Shown here: piece by piece, positions 28,993 to 38,386 of the stretch | Numbering within the stretch: position 1 is the first letter of the stretch | Layout: each line of letters opens with the position of its first letter | Assembly (NCBI GenBank): GCA_963702535.1 | Contig: CAVPDG010000011.1 | Span: 1-64,000 of the forward strand | DNA from: CAVPDG01 sp963702535 | GTDB taxonomy: Bacteria > Chloroflexota > Anaerolineae > Anaerolineales > UBA4823 | Direction of reading: 5' to 3' | Length of the DNA: 64,000 bases | The notes under the pieces: model-generated | Databases searched by the model: none | What the model was told of the DNA's origin: nothing | Seen by the model: only the letters and a program-made list of their open reading frames with translations | Program-made: the position numbers and the translations under genes

Positions 28993-30179
28993 TTACCTGA
29001 TTGACTGACAAATTTCATGTGATCTCCAAGCGGAGAGCGGACAGAGTTGCACCGGGGTAGCGGCCTGAGCCTTGGAAGCAAAGACAGGAAAAGGATCAGG
29101 TCCAGGCTCCAGCCAAAAGAAGGACAGCAGGAAATTGAGATGAGCCAGGGCATGACGAATCCAACGCCAACCGATCTGGAAATAGCTCAAGCCACGCTGC
29201 CAGTGGGTATCAATCTGGGTGCGCAGACCCAGGGTAACCACGGCCGTGCCAGTGCTAACCAGATAAAGTGTCGTTGTGGCCAAGACCAACCCCAAGCGAG
29301 CCAGGGCATCGGCATCGCGAATTTCGCCGGACTCCAACTGAAAACCAGCCGATTTGTCATCCAGAAAATTTTCTTCCAGGTCAAAACGCAGGCCATATTC
29401 ATCAAAAGTATGCAAATCAGTCGGATCATCACTGAGAATGGCCCATTCTTCATAGCCATTGCTGGTCTGCACATGCGCCAGGGCCAGATGAACTGGGCCA
29501 AACTGACGGTCCGTAATCCACACTTTATGCAGAAACAAAGCCTGTCCTTTGGCTGGCATCAGACGACCCACACTGAGCGAAGGTTTACTGACCCGATAGA
29601 TGCGCAGCGATTTTTTCAAGCGGATGCGAAAGCCCCAGCCCAGATCACGCACCGCACAAAACAGGTCATTATCGTCAAAGCCACGATCCGCCAACAGGAT
29701 CACCGGACAATCTTTGGGCAAGATCGCGGCGGTTCTTCAGAATGGACTTGTACTTCTCAAACGCCACCATCGTACTCTGCTGCTTCAAAATCACCCAACT
29801 CAACGGCAGCGCTCGACCGCGATAGATCAGCGCTATCCGCACCAGAACAAATTCATCCCACAAACTGCTGCTATCCAGAGCCAGATAAATCTTGTGCCCT
29901 TTCCAATCCGCAAAGGCTGTTTGCGCCAACGCTTGTAGATCTCCGCATGGCACGATCTTGGCGTTTTTCAGCCAGCGCCCAAACTGCCGCTGCTTGCTCG
30001 CCGCCTGCGCTTCCCCAAACCGATGCACACCCCACTTGCTCAAGTGAACGCTTTTTCTCCAAAAGCACTCCCACAATCGCCCAGGCAAATGTGATCAGGC
30101 AACGCATATCATGAAATCGAACTTTGCTATTCACAAGCATTTCAATTATGGTACGATAAAGTCTGAGGCTGTCCGACAT
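28993..30179 (-). pseudogene. IS4-family DDE transposase, two frame breaks
   Basis: Minus strand, ATG at 30179 (MSDSLRLYRTIIEMLVNSKV). The frame changes near 30060 and near 29715. The first catalytic Asp lies in IYLALDSSSLWDEFVLVR and the second in VILLADRGFDDND. The third acidic residue is in YGLRFDLEENFLDDKSAG, which fits the IS4 signature Y-(2)-R-(3)-E-(6)-K exactly. Two frame changes would prevent a functional protein unless they are sequencing errors. The TAA stop (28993-28995) lies in the flanking DNA just beyond the left terminal repeat. Confidence 0.85.
28996..29012 (+). repeat. Left terminal inverted repeat of the IS4-like element
   Basis: CCTGATTGACTGACAAA matches the reverse complement of 30260-30276 perfectly over 17 bp. 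The transposase stop codon lies 1-3 bp outside this repeat. Confidence 0.85.
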
Positions 30180-30259
30180 GGCTCTTCTCCTGTGGTCGTT
30201 TTGTCTGGCGACTTAACTTTGCCACAGTTTGAGCTTGTTGATAGCCTCTTTATGTTAAT

Positions 30260-30276
30260 TTTGTCAGTCAATCAGG
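30260..30276 (-). repeat. Right terminal inverted repeat of the IS4-like element
   Basis: TTTGTCAGTCAATCAGG is the mate of the repeat at 28996. It is followed by G, making the right end possibly one base longer than the left. Confidence 0.85.
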
Positions 30277-30306
30277 GATTATTACCATAAATCACCAAAT
30301 TTATTT

Positions 30307-31083
30307 ATGATTAAATCATTCCTTCAATCTAGTGAAAGACATATACACAATGCTTACCGGAAATGGATTCGTCCACATTTTCGTGAACTCAATTTACAAA
30401 GGCTGAAACTATTGTGGTTTGGATGGGGATATTTACCGTTAATAAGTTTACACTCTCTACGCTTTCTCTCGCGGATAAAGATACTCATTGAATTTATCAG
30501 AATCGATTGGCATGTGGTGCATGCACACAAGCCTTGTGAGATTGTGCGGGTTTGTGAAGCAATTGCTGAACGCCGAGCATTTCCAGGAGAGATCGTTGTG
30601 GAAGCTGGATGTTGGAAAGGAGGAAGTACGGCGAAGCTTAGCATACTCTGTGATTTATTCGGGTATGAATTGTGGATCTATAACTCATTTCAAGGGGTAG
30701 AAGCAGTTTATGAAGGTGGATATAACTTCACTGGTGAATATGCTGCTGCGCAAGATGAAGTGCGAAATAATATCCAGCATTTTGGATGCCTGCAGGTATG
30801 TACGATAACAAGCGGTTGGTTTAAGGATACTCTTGCTCTAGCGCCAATTACCCGACCGATCCGGCTGGCATATATCGATTGTGATCTCGCAAAAGGGACA
30901 AATGAAGTGTTGGAAGGTATTATCCCGGGACTTGTCCAGGATGGAGTTATTTTCACACAAGATTATCATATCCGATCGGTACGTAATTTGCTGCAAGATC
31001 ATCATACGTGGTGCTCATTAAGAAAACCGATGCCAGAGATTACCGAACTTTGCGCACATCTGGCGAGTTTACAATTCAATTAA
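30307..31083 (+). CDS. TylF/MacroM-family sugar O-methyltransferase
   Basis: SAM-dependent methyltransferase of 258 residues in one intact frame. The N-terminal 75 residues are basic and aromatic. The core shows VVEAGCWKGGSTAKLSI, the SAM-binding glycine loop in the TylF form, then LWIYNSFQGVEAV. LAYIDCDLAKGTNEVLEGII resembles the metal/substrate region of TylF and NovP enzymes. Such enzymes usually O-methylate deoxysugars. The base composition is AT-rich like the genes before the insertion sequence, unlike the GC-rich ligase that follows. Confidence 0.8.
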   Translation: MIKSFLQSSERHIHNAYRKWIRPHFRELNLQRLKLLWFGWGYLPLISLHSLRFLSRIKILIEFIRIDWHVVHAHKPCEIVRVCEAIAERRAFPGEIVVEAGCWKGGSTAKLSILCDLFGYELWIYNSFQGVEAVYEGGYNFTGEYAAAQDEVRNNIQHFGCLQVCTITSGWFKDTLALAPITRPIRLAYIDCDLAKGTNEVLEGIIPGLVQDGVIFTQDYHIRSVRNLLQDHHTWCSLRKPMPEITELCAHLASLQFN

Positions 31084-31107
31084 GAATAGTGTGTTTTTAT
31101 TAACCTC

Positions 31108-32494
31108 ATGGATATGTTAAAAATTCTATCACCACTCCCCATATTTGGTCAAAGTCGCCTCGGCAAGCCTGCGGGGCTACAACCTGAGGCGCTGGCGCTA
31201 CGGGGAGGCGACGGCTGAGCTGGCGAGGCAGGCTGAGGAGCGAGAGAGCTGGGAGGCGGAGCGCTGGAAGGCTTGGCGGGAGGAGCGGCTGGGATGCCTG
31301 CTGGAACGTGCGGCAAGGAGCGTGCCCTTTTACCGGCAACAGTGGGAAGAGCGACGGCGAAGGGGCGACCGGGCAAGCTGGCAGTACCTGGAGAACTGGC
31401 CCGTGCTGGAGAAAGCGAGCCTGCGCAAGGATCCGCGGCAGTTCCTGGCGGAAGACTGCGATGCGGGGAAGATGTTCGCCGACCACACGAGCGGGACGAG
31501 CGCCACGCCGCTGACGGTGTGGCTGAGCCGCGCCGCGGTGCAGTATTGGTACGCGCTGTTCGAGCGGCGCTGGCGCGGCTGGTACGGGGTAAGCCGCTTC
31601 GACCGCTGGGGGATCTTGGGCGGGCAACTGGTGACGCCGGTGGGGCAGGCGCAGCCGCCGTTCTGGGTGTGGAACGCGGGGCTAAACCAGCTCTACCTTT
31701 CATCCTATCACCTCGCGCCGGTGAATATCCCGGCGTACCTGGAGGCGATCGAGCGCCACCGCCTGGTGTACCTGTGGGGCTATACGTCTTCTTTGTACGC
31801 GCTGGCGTACGAGGCGCTGCGCCTGGGCAGGCGCCTGCCGCTCAAGGTGACGATCAGCAACGCCGAGCCGGTGTACGATTACCAGCGGCAGGCGATCGAA
31901 GCGGCGTTCGAGTGCCCACTGCGCGAGACGTACGGGCTCTCGGAAGCGGTGGCGGCGGCAAGCGAATGCGAGGCGGGCAAGCTGCACCTGTGGCCCGAAG
32001 CCGGGATCGTGGAGGTGCTGGAGGGGGATAGCCCGGTGCGGGCAGGGGAGACAGGCGATCTGGTCTGCACGGGGCTGTTCAACGCGGATATGCCGCTGAT
32101 CCGCTACCGGGTGGGCGACCGGGGCAGCCTGGCGGCGGAAGGCGAGGCGGCGTGCGCCTGCGGGCGCAGCCTGCCGCTGCTGCGCTCGATCGAGGGCAGG
32201 GTGGATGATGTGCTCTACACACGGGACGGCAGGCGCATCGGCAGGCTGGACCCGGTGTTCAAGGCGGATATGCCGATTGTAGAGGCGCAGATCATCCAGG
32301 AGAGCCTGGACAGGGTGCGCATCAAATACGTGCCGGCGGAGGGCTACACTGCCGCGACGGGTGAGATGATTGCCCAACGGCTGCGGGAGCGCATGGGAGA
32401 AGTGGATGTGACCCTGGAGGCGGTGGCGGAGGTGCCGCGCAGCACGGCAGGCAAGTTCCGGGCGGTGATCTCGCAGGTGAGAGGCGATGACTGA
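31108..32494 (+). CDS. CapK/PaaK-like adenylate-forming enzyme, probable frame break near the start
   Basis: The main frame is open from 31145 to 32494 (449 residues from TTG 31145). A more natural start is ATG 31108 (MDMLKILSPLPIFGQ), which joins the main frame after one frame change near 31150. Motifs are the phosphate-binding HTSGTSATPLTV, ETYGLSEA (A5-type), LICTG-like DLVCTGLFNADMPLIRYRVG, RSIEGRVDDVLYT and the C-terminal STAGKFRAV. CapK-family proteins occur in capsule loci; they may activate a carboxylic acid, but their reaction there is not established. Base composition is very GC-rich. The stop overlaps the next gene. Confidence 0.85.
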
Positions 32495-33427
32495 GGGCAA
32501 GGGTCGCGCGGTTGTGGCTTGCCGGGGTGCTGCTGGTATTCTTGCTGGGCGGGATGACGGCGTGGCGCATCACGCAGGCGGATCTGCCGGGCAGGTTAAG
32601 GCTGAACCTGGTGGGATTAAAGCTGCTGCGGCAGGGGGAGGAGAGCCAGGTGGAAGCCAACCTGATGGGGTTGGCGAGCAAAGACTGCCATGCGGCGTGG
32701 CTTCTTGGCATGGCCAGCTACTACTTAGGTCATACCGAACTGCGAGATGTTGCATGGAAAGAAGCACTGCAGTGCTCCAGAGTCTATCGGGAGGAAGTGG
32801 AAATATTTGCACCAGAACGGGAAGACCTGGCTAGACTTGCCGTTGAGCTTTATCCTGAAGATTTTGATAGTTGGTTCTGGTTGGCAAGGATCTCAGCAAC
32901 CTCTAACCCTGAAATGGCAGCGCGTTACACATGGAGGGGGTTGGAAGATTCTCCCCATAATCGAGAAGGGTGGCGGATGTTAAGTGATACTTTAGCAAAG
33001 CTGGATCCGAAACAAGCCTTGGCAATGTATGAAGAATTTGGGATAGGAAATATAGGGAACCACGATTTGCTTAACCGAGATGAAATCGCTGTTCCAGTTA
33101 GCTCGAATAATGACAAAGATTGCTCCGGAAGAAGCGGTGGAACTCTACCGACAGGGGTTTAAACTAAATCCGTTCGATGGAATACGCTGGAGGGAGCTGG
33201 GGGATATCCTTCGGGAAAAGGATCCAAAGGCAGCCATTGATGCCTACTTGAAATCTTGTTATAACGGTGATCCTGGTTGGAATGGATGTTATTTGGCGGG
33301 ACGAACGTCCGAAGAGATAGGGGATATCTCAAATGCGATTCGATACTATCGTTTCTCCGACTGGGGAGTCGCCAGAGAGAGAGCTAACCAGCTCGAATCC
33401 CAGCTAAATGGAACTCCAACTCCCTAG
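32487..33427 (+). CDS. Membrane-anchored TPR-type protein, frame break
   Basis: An N-terminal hydrophobic segment (WLAGVLLVFLLGGMTAW) is read from about 32512. The exact start is unclear: ATG 32487 is in another frame and would need a change near 32505. It is followed by repeated helical pairs resembling TPRs (AAWLLGMASYYLGHTELRDV, SWFWLARISATSNPEMAARY). The frame changes near 33095 to FQLARIMTKIAPEEAVELYR and LGDILREKDPKAAIDAYLKS, ending at 33427. It probably sits in the inner membrane with its repeats outside or in the cytosol as a scaffold; no enzymatic motif is seen. Confidence 0.65.
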
Positions 33428-33444
33428 TAACAGGCTTGTGATAT

Positions 33445-34152
33445 ATGAATATTAACAGGAAGATAATAAAGAAAGAAGTTATTGCGGATAAGGCAAGTAT
33501 TAATCCAGCAGTACACGAGAAATATTCGCGGTTTAACCCTTCTTACCTTTTCTTGATGCAACAAATAGAGAGATCGACGATCAATCTTCTTCTGCGGCAG
33601 GGTATATCTTCGTTAGACGCATATAATATTTTAGAGATAGGATGCGGAAGCGGGGGAATCTTATTGGATTTTTTAGGATTTGGGGCGGATACGAAGCGAT
33701 TATTCGGAATCGATATTGCATTGGATAGATTAGGTTTAGGGCATAAGCGTAATCCGCGTTTCAACCTTACAGGGGCGGATGGGGGATCATTACCTTTCTC
33801 TTCCGACACTTTCGACATTGTGCTTCAGTATACTGCATTCACATCTATGCTTGATGCTGGAACAAGAATCCAGGCTGCTCAAGAGATGATGCGCGTAGTT
33901 AAGAAGCCAGAAGGCCTAATAATCTGGTATGACTTTTGGATCAATCCAACGAACCCTAATACTCATCCGATCCGGATAGCAGAGATCCGCGATTTGTTCC
34001 CGAAATGTAAATTTGATTTTCATAAAGTGACCCTTGCTCCGCCAATCAGCCGGAGGATCTTACCACTATCCTGGATCGGAGCATTAATCGTAGAGAAATT
34101 CCGGGTGCTCAATTCACACCAACTGGTTGCCATCCGGATCGACGAGGCATGA
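33445..34152 (+). CDS. Class I SAM-dependent methyltransferase
   Basis: Intact protein of 235 residues. The SAM-binding motif I is NILEIGCGSGGILLDFL (about residues 54-70), motif II is LFGIDIALDRLG, and the D-x-L-x-Y motif region is GGSLPFSSDTFDIVLQYTAF. This is a methyltransferase type 11 pattern. The substrate is unknown; in this locus a sugar or non-reducing-end cap is plausible. AT-rich composition sets it apart from the GC-rich genes on both sides. Confidence 0.8.
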   Translation: MNINRKIIKKEVIADKASINPAVHEKYSRFNPSYLFLMQQIERSTINLLLRQGISSLDAYNILEIGCGSGGILLDFLGFGADTKRLFGIDIALDRLGLGHKRNPRFNLTGADGGSLPFSSDTFDIVLQYTAFTSMLDAGTRIQAAQEMMRVVKKPEGLIIWYDFWINPTNPNTHPIRIAEIRDLFPKCKFDFHKVTLAPPISRRILPLSWIGALIVEKFRVLNSHQLVAIRIDEA

Positions 34153-34188
34153 TTTTAATCCACAACCTTTCGGGCGGTTCAACTGAAG

Positions 34189-35394
34189 ATGAAATTTGGC
34201 ATTCTGACGCAATATTACCCGCCGGAGCTGGGGGCGCCGCAGGCGAGACTTTCTGACCTGGCGCAACGGCTGGCGCGGCGCGGGCACACGGTAAGCGTGC
34301 TGACGGCGATGCCGAGCTATCCGCAGGGGAAGATTTACCCCGGCTATGGCGGCTTATGGCGCAGGGAGACCCTGAACGGGGTGAGCGTGGTGCGGACGGC
34401 GATCTACCCGACGCAGAAGCCCAACCTGCTGCCGCGGCTGACGAATTATTTCTCGTTCGTATTTCCGCCTGCCTGGTAGGGGGCTGGTGGCTGCCGCGGC
34501 TGGATTACCTGCTGACCGAAAGCCCGCCGCTCTTTTTGGGGATCTCGGGCTACCTGCTGAGCCGCTGGAAGCGGGCGCGGTGGATCTTCAACGTCTCCGA
34601 CCTGTGGCCCGAATCGGCGGTGCGGCTGGGTTTCCTGCAGGAGGGGTTGTCGCTGCGGTTGAGCCAGGCGCTGGAGGCGTTCTGCTACCGTAAAGCCTGG
34701 CTGGTGACGGGGCAATCGCGCAGCATCCTGGCTGATATCCAGGAGCGCTTTCCGGGCGTGCGCACGGTTCACTTCTCGAACGGCGTGGATACTGCCATGT
34801 TCCACCCGGATGGCAGGGGCAACGGAGATGAGGCAGGGCGAAGGAGCGAGGGCGAGGTGGTGGCGATGTACGCCGGTCTGCACGGGGTGGCGCAAGGACT
34901 GGAGCAGGTGCTGCTGGCGGCGGAGAAGCTGAAGGATTTGGCGGATTTCAGGATCGACTTCGTGGGAGATGGACCGGACAAACAGCGCTTGCAGGGGATG
35001 GCGCAGGAGCTGCGACTGAGCAATGTGCGCTTCCTCGATCCGGTGGCGAAAGATGCCATGCCGGGGCTGGTTGCTCAGGCGGATATCTGCCTGGCGCCGC
35101 TGAAGACCTATATCCCGGGGGCGGTGCCATCCAAGCTGTACGAGGCGATGGCTTGCGCGCGACCGGTGGTGTTCGTGGGGGAAGGCGAGGCGGCGGAGAT
35201 CGTGCTGCAGAACCAGGCGGGGATGGTGGTGAAGCCGGGGGATGTGGGCGGGCTGGCAGGGGCGCTACGCGAGCTGGCGCTGGATGGCGACCTGCGCCGG
35301 CGCTTGGGGGCGTGCGGCAGGCGCGCCTCGGAAACGCTATACGACCGGGAGATGATCTTCTCCGGATTTCGAGAAGATGCTGCTGGCAGGGTGA
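34189..35394 (+). CDS. Family 4 glycosyltransferase (WbuB-like), two frame breaks
   Basis: The ATG at 34189 begins MKFGILTQYYPPELGAPQAR and AMPSYPQGKIYPGY, the usual WbuB-type N-terminus. Near 34460 the frame changes to GGWWLPRLDYLLTESPPLFL and then ARWIFNVSDLWPESAVRLGF. Domain 2 has VVAMYAGLHGVAQGLEQVL, LAPLKTYIPGAVPSKLYEAM (EX7E) and ACARPVVFVGEGEAAEIV. A last change near 35365 gives FEKMLLAG and stop TGA 35392-35394; otherwise the frame runs to 35438. It probably adds an early sugar of the repeat unit before the phosphotransferase gene that follows. Confidence 0.85.
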
Positions 35395-35492
35395 TAACTT
35401 GTACCCCGCTTGATGAGAATCACATTTCAAAACTGTAATCGTTTAAGTTAGAAATCACCCTTTTATCGCCCGTACGGTCCTTAACAATCCTG

Positions 35493-35498
35493 TATAAT
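35493..35498 (+). promoter_or_regulatory. Possible -10 element upstream of the sugar phosphotransferase gene
   Basis: A perfect TATAAT lies in the 154-bp spacer after the WbuB-like gene, 50 bp before the next ATG. There is no good -35 at normal spacing. A promoter here would split the locus into two transcription units. Confidence 0.35.
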
Positions 35499-35548
35499 TC
35501 CTGACAGTGTGGGCATCTTAAAGTTCTAGCAACCGACTGGGGGTTGGA

Positions 35549-37249
35549 ATGCAGAGCAGTACGACTCCAAAGCAAACCTGGCACGACCCGACCCTTTTCC
35601 AACGGGCGGGCGTGCAGCGCCGCTCGTGGATGGAAGACGTGGCGAAACGCTCTCTGGATATTTTTGTATCATCGATACTCATGATCTTTCTATCGCCGTT
35701 TGCGCTGGCGCTGGCTGTCTGGATCAAGCGCGACTCGCCGGGACCGGTATTCTACCGCGGACCGCGCCTGGGGAAAGATGGCAGGATATTCAATATTCTG
35801 AAGTTCCGCACGATGTACGAGCGACCGGAGAGCTATGCGGGACCGCGTGTGACGGCGGGGGGAGATACGCGGGTGACCCGGGTGGGGCGCTGGCTGCGGG
35901 ATTCCAAGCTGAACGAGCTGCCGCAACTGTGGAACGTGTGGGTGGGGGATATGAGCCTGGTGGGACCGAGACCGGAAGACCCGCAGCTCGGGCAGGCATG
36001 GCCGGCGGATGTGCGCGCAGGAGGTGCTCTCCGTGCGACCGGGGATCACCAGCCCGGCTTCGGTGATGTTCCACAACGAGGAGGCGCTGCTCAATCCCTC
36101 CAAATTGCTGGATAGCTACCTGGGGGCGATCTTGCCGAGCAAGCTGCGCCTGGAGCAGCTTTACGTCAGGCACCACTCCATGCTGCTGGACCTGGATGTG
36201 CTGCTCTGGACGCTGCTGGTGCTGCTGCCCAAGATCGGTACGGCGCGCGCCGCCGGAAGAGAACCTGTTCCTGGGTCCTTTCTCGCGCTTGATGCGCCGC
36301 TACGTGAACTGGTTCTTTATCGATATGATCGTGACCTTCATCGCCATCGCCATTACCGGTGTGTTCTGGCGCTCGTTTGGACCGCTGGATGTCGGGTACA
36401 GCAAGGCGATTGGGATTGCCTTCGGATTTGCGCTGCTGTACAGCGCGGTGGGCGCTCTGATGGGCGTGAACCGCATTGTGTGGTCGAAAGCCGGCTTGAT
36501 GGATGCGCTCGATCTGATCCCGGCGGTGGTGCTATCGACGACGATTGCGCTGCTGCTGAATATCCTGCTGGAACGCGCAGCCCGTGCTGCCGCCGGCGAT
36601 GATCCTGATGACGGCGGTGGTGGCATACGCGGGGTTTGTGGTGGTGCGCTACCGCTCCAGGCTGATCAGCGCCATGGCAAACCGCTGGCTCAAGACCCGC
36701 AGCGGGGTGTTCGAAGCGCAGGAGCGGGTGTTGATCGTGGGCGGGGGAGAATCGGGGCAGTTCCTGGCATGGTGGCTGCGCAATGGCGACGCCGGCAGGC
36801 TGTTCCGGGTGGCGGGCTTCATCGATGATGACCTGTACAAGCAGAACACCCGCATCCGCGGCGTGGATGTGCTGGGCAGGCGGGAAGATATCCCGGAGCT
36901 GGTCGCCAGGTATGATGTGGGCTTGATCCTTTTCGCCATCCACAATATCCCGATCGAGGAGCGGAGGAGGCTGCTCACCATTTGCTCTTCGACGCCGGCG
37001 CGGGTGATGATGATCCCCGATGTGCTGGGAGACCTGCGCGACCTGGTCAGCGGTAAAACAGCCCAGCCCGCAGAAGAGAAGGCAGGAGAGCAGGCAGAGG
37101 CGCAGATGAGCCAGAAGGCGATCCCCAGCCAGCAGGTGCGGGACTGGCTGGATGAGCTCGGAGACCTCTCGAAGGATGAAGACCTGAAAGGCGTTCTGGC
37201 GAAGATCGAGGCTTTGAAGAGCCAGATCGGACCAACGGATTCCGACTGA
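35549..37249 (+). CDS. Polyprenyl-phosphate sugar-1-phosphate transferase with C-terminal membrane/CoA-binding-like domain; three frame breaks
   Basis: Starts ATG 35549. The first part is a PglC/WcaJ catalytic domain: RSLDIFVSSILMIFLSPFAL, GPVFYRGPRLGKDG, FNILKFRTM and MSLVGPRPEDP. The frame changes near 36015 (VLSVRPGITSPASVMFHN, DLDVLLWTLLVLLP), near 36245 and near 36585. The second part has about four membrane helices (NWFFIDMIVTFIAIAITGVF, SKAIGIAFGFALLYSAVGAL, DLIPAVVLSTTIALLL, MILMTAVVAYAGFVV), then a Rossmann-like domain (VLIVGGGESGQFLAWWLRNG, VAGFIDDDLYKQNTRIRGV). In ordinary WcaJ/WbaP proteins such a domain precedes the transferase; here it follows. A charged coiled tail ends the protein. 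Role: first membrane step of repeat-unit assembly. Confidence 0.83.
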
Positions 37250-37318
37250 CAGGCAGATCAACAGGATAAACCATTGCGGACCGCAGGGTCTAATCCTGGG
37301 CGGTGGGATTAAATTTGC

Positions 37319-38314
37319 ATGGATGAATTCTGGGAAGGAAAAGACGTACTGGTGACCGGAGGGGGCGGATTTATCGCCAGCCACCTTGTCGAGCGACTGG
37401 TGGTTGGAGGGGCGCGGGTGAAAGCCTTCGTGCGCTACAACTCCAGGGGCGATCCCGGGCTGCTGGCGCAGGTCGAGCCGCAGATCTTGAGCCAGGTGGA
37501 GCTCTACGCGGGAGACCTGCGCGACCTCTCGGCAGTGAAGAGCGCCATGCGCGGGGTGAGCCACGTTTTCCACCTGGGGGCGTTGATCGCTATCCCGTAT
37601 TCCTACGTACACCCGGCGGAGGTTGTGGAGACCAACGTGCTGGGGACGCTGAATGTGCTGCTGGCGGGCAGGGAAACTGGGGTGGCACGTATTGTGCACA
37701 CTTCGACGAGCGAGGTTTACGGCACTGCTCTGCGGGCGCCTATCGATGAGGGGCATCCATTGCAGGGACAGTCGCCGTATTCTGCGAGCAAGATCGGCGC
37801 AGATAAGATTGCGGAGAGCTTCTACCTTTCCTTCGATCTGCCGGTGGTGACGCTACGCCCGTTCAATACGTATGGACCGCGCCAATCTGCCAGAGCGGTG
37901 ATCCCGACGATCATCACGCAGGCGCTGACCCAGGATGTCGTCTACCTGGGCAACCTGGACGCCCGGCGAGACCTGACCTACGTGGCAGATACGGTGGAGG
38001 GATTCCTGGCAGTGGGCAAAGCGCCCGGGGTTGAGGGAGGGACCTTCAACCTGGGACGGGGCGAGGAGGTGACGATCGGCGAGCTGGCTGAGAAGATCAT
38101 CCGCCTGGTCGGCAGACGGGTTGAGATTGCGGTGGATGAAAGCCGCCTGCGCCCGGTGAAGAGCGAGGTGCAACGCCTGGTCTCCGATAACCGGCAGGCG
38201 CTGGAGCGCTTCGGCTGGTCGCCGAAGGTCGGGCTGGACGAGGGTTTGAAGGCGACGATCGATTGGATGCGCAAGCACCTGGACCTGTACCGCCCGGGAG
38301 AGTACCAGGTGTGA
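37319..38314 (+). CDS. NAD-dependent 4,6-dehydratase, LegB-like (SDR)
   Basis: Extended SDR enzyme of 331 residues, intact. VLVTGGGGFIASHLVERLV is the cofactor loop. The run GALIAIPYSYVHPAEVVETN, HTSTSEVYGT, DEGHPLQGQSPYSASKIGAD and RPFNTYGPRQSARAVIPTII closely follows the LegB group. LegB makes the 4-keto-6-deoxy-HexNAc intermediate in legionaminic acid and bacillosamine-type synthesis. The catalytic Tyr-x-x-x-Lys is in SPYSASK. It sits with a sugar nucleotidyltransferase and a DegT aminotransferase, the partners expected for 4-amino-4,6-dideoxy sugars. The identification is by motif memory, so substrate specificity (UDP or GDP) is open. Confidence 0.85.
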   Translation: MDEFWEGKDVLVTGGGGFIASHLVERLVVGGARVKAFVRYNSRGDPGLLAQVEPQILSQVELYAGDLRDLSAVKSAMRGVSHVFHLGALIAIPYSYVHPAEVVETNVLGTLNVLLAGRETGVARIVHTSTSEVYGTALRAPIDEGHPLQGQSPYSASKIGADKIAESFYLSFDLPVVTLRPFNTYGPRQSARAVIPTIITQALTQDVVYLGNLDARRDLTYVADTVEGFLAVGKAPGVEGGTFNLGRGEEVTIGELAEKIIRLVGRRVEIAVDESRLRPVKSEVQRLVSDNRQALERFGWSPKVGLDEGLKATIDWMRKHLDLYRPGEYQV

Positions 38315-38386
38315 GCGGCGATGGAGTTAGGGAAGCGATTTTCGCTCGCTAGAGCCTGGCGAGCGTGAGCAGGAGGTAATGACCGG

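Larger units (their letters stand above)
28996..30276. mobile_element. IS4-family insertion sequence, about 1.28 kb
   Basis: Bounded by inverted repeats: left CCTGATTGACTGACAAA from 28996, right TTTGTCAGTCAATCAGG ending at 30276. It contains one transposase reading on the minus strand. No convincing target-site duplication is seen in the flanks (left flank ATTTCTTA, right flank GATTATTA), so it may have lost it or be old. It lies between two polysaccharide genes, opposite to their direction. Confidence 0.88.

Noticed and set aside
29047..30114. A 355-codon plus-strand frame within the insertion sequence
   Set aside because: It is antisense to the transposase, whose DDE motifs are clear on the minus strand; no recognisable protein is encoded.
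28977..30300. Target-site duplication of the IS4-like element
   Set aside because: Flanks ATTTCTTA and GATTATTA do not match over 8-12 bp in any reasonable end definition.
9834..36600. Programmed ribosomal frameshifting as the explanation of the broken genes
   Set aside because: The breaks are too many, occur in unrelated families and at no shared slippery heptamer; sequence error or decay is simpler.
36353..37756. A 467-codon minus-strand frame opposite the phosphotransferase and legB-like genes
   Set aside because: It crosses two well-supported plus-strand genes, is rich in His, Gln and Arg as expected for antisense GC-rich codons, and shows no domain.
38335..38370. CGCTCGC-N9-GCGAGCG hairpin as a terminator between the legB-like and nucleotidyltransferase genes
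   Set aside because: There is no U-tract and it directly precedes the ribosome-binding site of a clearly cotranscribed gene; at most it tunes translation.
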